64,000 nt of DNA from Blasia pusilla (Eukaryota; Marchantiophyta; Marchantiopsida; Blasiales). A program made the position numbers and the translations under genes. Under the pieces are notes generated by a model, which was given only the letters and a program-made list of their open reading frames with translations, was not told the origin of the DNA and did not search any database. Shown here piece after piece: positions 56,558 to 64,000 of this stretch; within the stretch, counting starts at the first letter, position 1, and every line of letters starts with the position of its first letter. The stretch covers positions 7,254,001 to 7,318,000 of the forward strand of contig CM114273.1 in the NCBI GenBank assembly GCA_050084515.1, read 5' to 3'.

Positions 56558-58500
56558 GGTACATGACTTGTCCTCATGTCCAAGAATAATCAAGCAAGAC
56601 ATGGTCAGTCATGTGGTAAGCCTCTTTTTTGAAACTCCACCACATGATTGCATCCCAAAACCCGATTTGAATATTCTTCTTCATGATAAGTTGTAGTAAC
56701 TCCCTCTTTTTTTCCTCAAAGACTCGCATAACCAAATCAAGTCAATCTACAATAGTTGGACGGGTAGTAATGCTGATGTAATATCTTCCCACTCTAGATT
56801 TCATGTCATGGTTAAAAACAAATTAGGTTTTCCAAAGTGTCTCACAATGATAATTTCATCTTAATATAGTTGATGCAAATGATGTGGCTCCCAACTAAAA
56901 ACAGAAAGTAAAGTAATGAGTCTCCCAAATTAAACCTCATCCTTTCCATATCATGTTGATTATGGCATCTTTTATGCCTTGATACAATTCAGCCTATGAC
57001 TCTTTTTGATTTAATTGAACCTAACATAATCTTGGCATCTCTCTATCAGCAAAAAGATCAACCATATACTCTTGAGTAAGGCAACCAAATCGAAGTAATC
57101 CATTATCATCTTCAACTCCAAGTCATGTCTATAGTTTAAAAGAGGAAAATTGCAAGGCTATAATACTCTTTTGGTTCCTTCTAAATGTTTCATCATTTAT
57201 CCCACCATCAACTCTATCCTCCTCCACTAAGTCATTCGAATATTTTACACCTCTACCATCCACACGTATATTATCCTTCATAGTTCTACTTGTTGTAGTT
57301 TATAGAAAACTTCCAAATGATATTCCAGGATGCCAACCCGCTTTACCATAAAAAAATTATAAAAAAAAGTGCAGAAAAAATGGGCTTCATTCAGGTTTTA
57401 TATACGTCTTGTATCCCTTCCATATAATTGCACAATAATATCATAGCGATCAACACAATCACTTCCATGGCTTGGAAAAATTACTGTAATTTCACAAGCC
57501 AATGGTAAGTTGTAATGTTTTGCCTTAAGACCACACTTACTTACCTTTAGGATGATGTGCACATTGCAATTAATTTCCTTATTTTTGATGTGATGAAATA
57601 CTTTTAAATAGGGATAATGCTCATGTAACATCTCTTATAGCCCTCGTAAGATGTCAAAGTGGAGATCATGATACATAACTCTTCTTTGATGCTCCAACTC
57701 ATTATGAGTATCTTAAATGTAGATATGAGAAAATCTAGGATGATCCCCTTCCTCTAGATGTAGTGGTCCAACAGTATGGTAGATGCCATCTTAAACCCTT
57801 AAAAGTCGGGTACCACCAATTGCTCTATCACATGAGCTTTTGTAGAAGCTAATTGTAATGTAGAATTATCAGCCCGATCATGGGTAAGAAAGTGAAAAAT
57901 TTGAGCACCAAGACCTGAAATCAATGATTGCAAGAACCGAGGAGTCCTTTTCAAGAAGGGAAGTTATACTTTTCATGCTTGCAACACATACCAAAAAGTG
58001 AGCTGGGAAGCCAATCTTGAAGCCTTCACCTTCTCACATTCCCATAGAGAGCATGAAGGATATATTTCAGTTATCTTCCCAAGATTGAGAAGGGTCATTG
58101 TTTGACTTACAATTGATGGCATTGCAAGTTTTCTTACGTAACTTTCTTGGAAGTTTCGGGTTTGTGCAAGATTCAGAAACTTGTTGACTTTCATAATCCT
58201 CCCAATATTAGCCGATGTCTAAATATTTGTCAAAGTCGTAGGGTCCACTCCATTAATAATAAAAGGCACATCCTCAATTTTTGGTGGAATTATGGAAGCA
58301 TAAAAAATGACTTCATCTTCTTTATTTCTAGATAATAGTATCTCCTCTTCAATACTTCTAATATTAGGCATCTCAATCCCATTCCCTCCAGCATAGAATT
58401 CATCACAAAAGAGGCACGGAAGTAGCTATGTCATAAATAGGAACTCTGTTTATTTCCTCCTCACTCTTGCATCTAAGGTGGAATTTATAAGTATGACTTA
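56558..58500 (-). pseudogene. Helitron N-terminal and Rep (rolling-circle initiator) remnant
   Basis: Blocks in order on the minus strand: PSIVSQTMTLLNLGKITEIYP area (58194-57973); a VYHTVGPLHLEEGDHPRFSH-like segment split over frames near 57720-57800; CEITVIFPSHGSDCVDRYDIIVQLYG (57400-57510); LLRFGCLTQEYMVDLFADREMPRL (57020-57100); LNQKES-AELYQGIKDAI (56960-57010); a FGKPNLFLTMT segment near 56790-56840; and RVFEEKKRELLQLI and MWWSFKKEAYHMTD to 56610. The order and wording fit Helitron Rep/Hel proteins. The catalytic HUH and Tyr residues cannot be confirmed. Confidence 0.7.
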
Positions 58501-58699
58501 AACAAATAGTTGCAACCAAGAAAGCCTTGAGCAAGATCATATGGCATTTATGTAAGGTTTATACCTCGGGGCATCTTGAATTGGAGTCTCTACCATAACA
58601 ATATTTCTACCATCTTCAATTCCTCCAATAATATAAGAAGACCCTACATGATGTTCAAGGGCATACCTTCTCCATTTATGTTCTCTTTGATGGACCCTC

Positions 58700-58720
58700 T
58701 TTTTTTTTTTTTTTTTTTCC
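58700..58720 (+). repeat. Poly-T run
   Basis: About 20 T residues, next to the junction between the Helitron remnant and the R2 repeat. Confidence 0.95.
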
Positions 58721-58784
58721 TTTTGACTAGCAATGCAACTCATCAACATCATGTAGCATACCATGTGTTGCATAGGTGAAATTC

Positions 58785-60266
58785 GAGAGCGGCTCCGCGA
58801 TCGAGACGGTGCGGTGCGGCCACGAGCGGCACGACGTGGCAATCAGCGGCGTGTTGCGGCTATGGCGTCACGGCACGGTACCCGATCGTCGTTGAGCGGC
58901 TACCAATCACAACACAGCAGCATGAAATCAAAACTCAAACACTATAACAAGAGGTCATATGCCATCACAGGTTGATGACGGTGGCGGCCAAAACAAAGTA
59001 CGTGATGGCGACGCAAGTCCGAGAATCAACGAACGTTGTGGAAAACCCTCCACTTTGTAATGGCGGCAATGGCAACCAAGGGTGGACAACGGACGGTGGA
59101 CCATTGACAGTGACGGTTGACCGTTGATGGTGATGGTCGAATGGGGACGGTAACGGTTGATGGTGACTATGACGGTGACGGCCGCCGGCGGTGTGGCGGC
59201 TGGTTTAGGGTTTGCACAATTTAACCCTAAAAATCGCTTAGCAATGGCAGTTTTGCAAGATTGATCATAACTTTTTGCTCACAACTCCAAATTGCGCACT
59301 GTTTTTTGCACAACGTGCACAGCTTCACAATCTACGCCAAAATCAAAAGTACTTAGAATCGTACATTCCAGGAAAAACTGACGGGGACTGTCGTAAAGCC
59401 CAATGTCTCTTTCTCCTACACAAAATTCGGCAGCGCTTCCGCGCTGATTCCTCCCAACAAAAATGTAAAACCTATAAAAATCAAATCAGAAAGCAACATG
59501 GTGCTCCCGAAAGCATCGGCATGGGGCAACCATCCCCCATACTCAATCCCTATAAGAAATTGGGCAGCGCTTCTGCGCGCCACTCTTCCACACAAAAAAT
59601 CGGCAAATGTAAAGAACAATCCAAGCAACCCTTACTCTGATGAGCACTCCCATGAGCCATTGAATGGGGAACACGGTCCCCAACCTGCAAAAAAAACAAT
59701 GACAGACCAGCGAGCTCCCCCATGAAGCTCTCTCATTCTCTCATTCTCTCTTTGTAAAGTAAGATCCGATCTCTCTCTACACAATCTCACACCATAGTTC
59801 TCAAAGGTGTGCACTCTCTCATGTCAAACCAAACCCACTCTTCTAATGAGAGGCTTGGGTTACACTCACAAGGCAAGGGACCATAGCTCCGTCGCCTCAT
59901 GCCAAGAGGTTCAACAAAGAGAGAATGAGCTCTCAAGCTCTCTCTCCTTGGGATATATACCCCTCCCCTCTCCCAAGCTCTCTCCATGGTAACCTATTCT
60001 CCCAAGTCACCTCCTTGGCTCTTGACCTGATGTAGGAGGTCAAGGGCCACTTACCAAAAATAGAAAATTGATGATATACTCAAAATGGTACTTACCTAAA
60101 ATAGCCAGTTTCTCAATATGGCTCCAAATGAGCCAAAACGAAGGGGAAACCTGCTCTCTCAGGTTTTCCGGGGCCTCATCAGGTCATCCTCGACCTCCTA
60201 GGCCTGTCCTCCACTACTCTTGAAGACGCTCTACTAGATCTCACCGATCTATCCTAAAGGACGTGA
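58785..60266 (-). repeat. R2 LTR plus leader (third copy)
   Basis: Homologous to 40737-42513 throughout, including the GGTGCGGTGCGGCC block at 58808, the leader block at 59375-59640 and the LTR part at 59750-60266. No gag or pol follows on the left, where the Helitron remnant begins, so the rest of this element has been lost or never inserted here. A GA/TGG-rich stretch at 59060-59190 (repeats of ACGGT-GACGG) is specific to this copy. Confidence 0.75.
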
Positions 60267-60527
60267 TAACCTACTAAAACCAAATTTACTTAAAGGGTAA
60301 ATGTTGGAATGAGAAGGCTTCTTGTAGATGGAGGATTGGCCGCTCGTGAAACAAAGATTCTTTGGTTATAAGGTGACATTAGAAAAAATATATGATTTTC
60401 CATGCCATTTGAGGAGCACAAATTTAGAGTAAAATGTAACTTGCTGGTTCAGCAAGAAGGATAGTCTATTTATTGAAAGTTACTGTAGCAATAGATGGAG
60501 GGTTTCTCCAACTGAAAGTCCTTTCGT

Positions 60528-60655
60528 CCCGGGCTCTACCGGCAGCCGGGCCGGCGGCCCGCTATCCACGGCTTTACCCAGGCCGTACCACGCAGCGGAC
60601 TTGCCCTTCCCCAGGGGAGCCCTAGGCGCACGTTATGCGTGCTCCCGGCTAGAAA
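60528..60655. other. GC-rich insert in AT-rich DNA
   Basis: About 128 bp of strongly GC-rich sequence (TCCCGGGCTCTACCGGCAG at the left) in a much AT-richer neighbourhood. It contains hairpins GGGCC-GGC-GGCCC and GCACG-TTATG-CGTGC. An organelle-derived insert or a compact mobile element are both possible; I recognise neither. Confidence 0.4.
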
Positions 60656-61189
60656 TTCTATTCAAGTAACCACATATGTTTTAGAGAGATTTATTGAGCA
60701 AGCTAGAAATATGTCATGAATAATTCAACTTTTTCAAGTTAGAATTAAAGTTCACTAAAGATCAAGAATTCACCCTCAATTTGCTCTCTACTTGTTCTTG
60801 CTGTGATTGTGATTGAGATTGTGCTTGCTCTCCCTCTTGCTTTGCAGAGTTTGAAGTGTGTTCTTGCCGGTGCAAAATGCGCTTGGTTGCGAGACAGTGT
60901 TTGAGCCAAAATTCGATTGAAATAATTAAACATCTCAACATGCTATAAAGAGTCAACTATAAAGTGTGTTCTTATCGTGTCTAAATGAAATTTTTCAAAA
61001 GGACCAAAACGTGTCCATTCCAAGCGCATATTTGGCAACTTGGTCATCATAGAAAATTTATTTAGAAATACCCTTATTGTGGCAGTTATTTCTGAATAGC
61101 CTTATGGCGGCACACAAAAAGGAAAAGGGGGGGAGAAATTCATGGAAAAAAATTTGAAGTAATTAATTTTTTTGGGAATTTGTGCGAAT
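60656..61189. other. Intergenic, no supported gene
   Basis: AT-rich with a few imperfect repeats. The minus-strand frames at 60745-60956 have no domain. Confidence 0.5.
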
Positions 61190-61282
61190 CAATGTTGCAA
61201 AAGCTCTGAGGCCCCAAAAGACACATGTCAGAACTAGGAGGTGTCACCATTTGAGGAAGGGCTCCTCAAATAATAATATAGA
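61190..61282 (-). mobile_element. Helitron 5' end fragment
   Basis: On the minus strand A|TCTATATTATTATTTGAGGAGC matches the 5' end of the Helitron at 47578. A stem-loop GAGGAGCCC / GGGCTCCTC-like lies within the first 40 bases. No matching CTAG 3' end was found, so the left boundary is approximate. Confidence 0.55.
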
Positions 61283-62051
61283 TTGAATGGATTGCTTTTG
61301 TTTTCGCTATTGCATCCTCTTCTTCCAATTCTTGCGTAAGGTGGAGTGACCAAAAGTGCATTGTCTAGATTCCTCTCTGGTCCGATGTGTGCTCTTATAA
61401 TCTTATGGACTTTCCAAGGAAGCTTCTTGTAAGATTTGCGTCTTTTAGACTTAAGCATGATTTCCCCATGATTTACGAGGTTTTAGTCCACAATGAAGAA
61501 AAAGAATCCATCTCATTAATGGTATGATTTCATTTTTATTTTTATTTTTCTTATTCTACTGGCAGATTGAAAAAAAACTTTGCCATGAAAAAGATGTGGA
61601 AAAGAAATTTTCAGCTTGTGATTCAATCATTCATAAAAATAAAATTGAAAAAAATGATCTCTATCCAAAAAAGTGCATTAAAATTTGATTAAAAGCTGAG
61701 AATATTAGAGTATGGCATTTAAATATTTATACTTTTAAAATAAAACATTCTCAACTGAAATAGGAGGACATAGAAATAAGAAAACATTCACATAATTGTT
61801 GTCCCAAAATCTATTTCCATGATGTCCTAGCATTTAATAATTTAATAATGAGTAAAAGTAAGAATTAAAATAATTATCCAATATTTCCCGTCTTGAACTC
61901 ATGAACAAGTGAAAATAAGAAAGGGAAAAAAATTCCCTTACTCTTCAAGATCGGCTAAAATAAGAAGGACATGGTCCACTCCAAAACTCACATATTTGAT
62001 TACACTGGTGATACCTTCAAAGTTCGGTTTTCTAAAATCACATAAGTACTA
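61283..62051. other. Intergenic, no supported gene
   Basis: AT-rich; short frames only; no domains. Confidence 0.6.
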
Positions 62052-62215
62052 CTAGTGGGCAGCCCTTGCCATGCACCAAAGTGAATGGAGTAATTATGAT
62101 GTAAAAAAAATCTTTTTCTTACTCCCCGTGGAGAGGGAAACTATTTTTCATGCCCGTTGCCACATGTCAAACAAAGACGTGTTTGCAAACAAGAAAACAC
62201 TCTCTCTGTTAGGAC
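62052..62215 (-). mobile_element. Helitron, 5' end diverged
   Basis: On the minus strand the 3' end reads GCTGCCCACTAG|T. The internal TTTGCAAACAC...GACATGTGGCAA block matches the Helitron at 50529-50735. The expected TCTATATTA start was not found, so the right boundary is approximate. Confidence 0.55.
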
Positions 62216-62406
62216 AATTCATAGTTACATTTCCCTGATAAGGTGGATGCTTGTATAACTTTTCAATTGGTGTAGATTAAAAAGACGCTACTCATGGATT
62301 TGTGCAGAAAAGAATCTGATTCAGTCGAGGTCAGAAAAATACCCTCTACATCTACATTTAAAAAAACTGGGAGAGTGTCAACCCCCTTTGGAGGTCTTCC
62401 TAATAT

Positions 62407-62532
62407 GGCGTGTCAAACGGCGTCCCGTGGAAAAATTCGGAGGTATCACAAGTCCTCCGAAGTCATACGCTCACGGGACGCCAAATTTTGTCCATACCGA
62501 GGTACGGACGGGAAAATCTAGCGAGACACGCC
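62407..62532. mobile_element. GC-rich compound hairpin, MITE-like
   Basis: Nested inverted blocks are arranged symmetrically: GGCGTGTC (62407) / GACACGCC (62525), GGCGTCCCGTG (62419) / CACGGGACGCC (62472) and CGGAGG (62438) / CCTCCG (62454). A further small stem, TCCATACC / GGTACGGA, lies near 62491-62508. The layout fits a miniature inverted-repeat element whose right arm gained an insertion of about 40 bases. Confidence 0.7.
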
Positions 62533-64000
62533 CTAACAGACTTGAGGGAAACAGAAAGCTGTACAGTAGATTGATCTAATAGTATGCCTTTAAAAGTCGA
62601 AAAATATGTAAACCCGCGGACCCGCACCACTAACTACGAGCTAAGTATTTACTAGGGATGGGAGCAAGGCGGGTCCATGATCGCCCATTACATACAATAA
62701 AGACAATAAATCGTGCGAGAGAATAAAATTGTAAGCACGAAATGTAGTAAGGAAGGCTCCACGTGATACTCACATCCCTCCGCATCAAGATATATTCTAA
62801 CATTAATCCCGGGAAAATCCGTAGAGTCCACCGGAGATGTAGCCAGTACCCCTTTCGACCCTTCTTGTCTGTCCCCTCTCTCACCGAGACTCGGAGTCTC
62901 ACTGTGAGAGTCTGCTCGCTTTGAAGTTTGAACAGAACCCAAGGAAAGAAGCGAACGAGCCAGAGGAAAGGACACTGGAACAAAAGTCCGCACTGGAAGA
63001 ATACACCATGCATCCATTGCTGGTGCTCCTCCTGTTGTTTGTCCAAACAACAGCAGTCCCCCTCCCCTCAGTTTGTTTTTCTGATGGGTTTTCCATCATG
63101 CATATTTATTGAGGTTCGTCACTTTCACTCCTGCGTGGGCTGGCCACTGAAAGAAACTATGGGGACTAGTTACTTCCATTCACAGCTTAGAGGACGAGGC
63201 TGCCATCCTCTAGAGTCTAAACCCTCCACCCCAGCCGGAGTCTGCCGGACCCTCGAGGACTCTGAGTCTCTGGCGTGTAGGCATTTAATGCTTGAGGCTC
63301 TCATTACATCATCCCTGTGCGATCGTTGGATCGGCCGGAGATGCGATGCGATGCGCATGAAGAGTGCACCCACAGTCAGGGGCTCAGTCAAGAGACCGAT
63401 GATAGGACCTCACGTGATAGGGAGAAGTTGTGGCAGGCGTGAATGTATGATTTCACGGCCGAGCTATATAGTGAGATTAGTTCTTTCTTTATTTCTTTCT
63501 CCTGAGGAGGTGGAGGAGAAGAGGATGGAGACTGCGAAGGTACGATGGGACGAACTGCCCGTGGAAATGAAAATGCTCGCCCATGGAGAATCGTGGTTAT
63601 GAGATTCTTATCGTATTGATGGCCTATACTACGAGCACATGGGATTGATAAGGCAGCTCGAAGTTGGTGTAGGTTAGAATCTACTCATCGTATGGAATTC
63701 ATTCCGTAATAGATCGGTCGCTGACTTTGAAGTCAGTCGGTAGCAGGTGCCATGCGAGTGCAAGCTGACGAAAAGATTGGATTGCATTATTAGGATGCAT
63801 TTCATGTAAGAGGACCGTATACGTTACTCGATGCCTCAAGGCTGAGCCGAGTCGTCGAAAGGAGAAATCGGTGCACGGTCTTGGACTTGAGAAGAACTCC
63901 CCATGGTTTTCATTTTTTTCTAGACGATTGTTGGTGACTTCGAAGTCCCTGTAAGGACATGCTCCCGTAATTTATTCTTCAGCGGTTGTCTCCTGCGACG
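62533..64000. other. Gene-like GC-richer right end, unassigned
   Basis: Composition rises from about 62750, as around the two gene islands. The plus-strand frame 62928-63602 (224 codons) ends RMETAKVRWDELPVEMKMLAHGESWL, with a possible donor AAG|GTACGA near 63538. No domain is recognised. The region may be the promoter or 5' part of a gene that lies beyond the window. Confidence 0.25.

Larger units (their letters stand above)
54467..58500 (-). mobile_element. Decayed autonomous Helitron (Rep/helicase)
   Basis: A continuous minus-strand series of Helitron protein blocks runs from about 58480 (N-terminal) through the Rep region (57600-56570) to a PIF1-type helicase (55450-54600). It is interrupted by an R1 LTR unit at 55900-56557. 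The left end is truncated inside the helicase and the right end meets the R2 repeat at about 58785, so neither Helitron terminus is preserved. Many stops and frameshifts are present. Confidence 0.78.

Overview
This is nuclear DNA from a land plant. Four things point there: a full-length plant-type GTD-binding (DUF593) myosin-binding protein, two ASR3-like trihelix transcription factors, spliceosomal introns, and long AT-rich intergenic stretches filled with decayed Ty3/gypsy elements and Helitrons. The species cannot be read from the sequence. A non-flowering plant (bryophyte, lycophyte, fern or gymnosperm) is my guess, because of the retroelement types and the repeat load.

Layout. 1-9 kb: a decayed chromodomain-type Ty3/gypsy element on the minus strand (pol 3.8-7.7 kb), LTR-like sequence on both sides in opposite orientations, and a 58-bp perfect palindrome. 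9.9 kb: a short Helitron. 10.3-17.5 kb: the gene for the DUF593/MyoB-type protein on the plus strand, with one very large exon and a likely small last exon. 19.1-23.4 kb: a heavily decayed plus-strand gypsy copy of a second family, with a Helitron and a GA microsatellite inside it. 24.5-30 kb: a GC-richer gene island with two tandem minus-strand trihelix genes. 32.3-42.5 kb: a near-complete minus-strand gypsy element of the second family. 42.8-46.5 kb: nested fragments and a large inverted-repeat structure. 47.6-52.5 kb: Helitrons, microsatellites, palindromes and a GC-rich patch. 54.5-58.5 kb: a decayed autonomous Helitron (Rep/helicase) split by an LTR-like insertion. 58.8-60.3 kb: an LTR plus leader of the second gypsy family. 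60.5-64 kb: Helitron fragments, a compound hairpin element and a GC-rich, gene-like right end.

The most interesting object is the 33.2-40.3 kb element. In polyprotein order it carries gag with a zinc knuckle, a protease region, a C5 cytosine DNA methyltransferase (motifs I, IV, VI, VIII and IX all visible), reverse transcriptase, RNase H, integrase and a C-terminal PHD finger. A retrotransposon that encodes both a DNA methyltransferase and a chromatin reader could in principle mark its own DNA and choose chromatin to insert into. This copy is inactive, with frameshifts and several TAG stops. Many of its lesions look like C-to-T or G-to-A transitions, as expected after cytosine methylation. 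The other gypsy family in the window has a chromodomain where this one has the PHD finger.

The host genes are not functionally linked: one is a membrane-anchored myosin receptor or adaptor, the other two are a tandem pair of DNA-binding regulators, one of which lacks the C-terminal exon of its sister.
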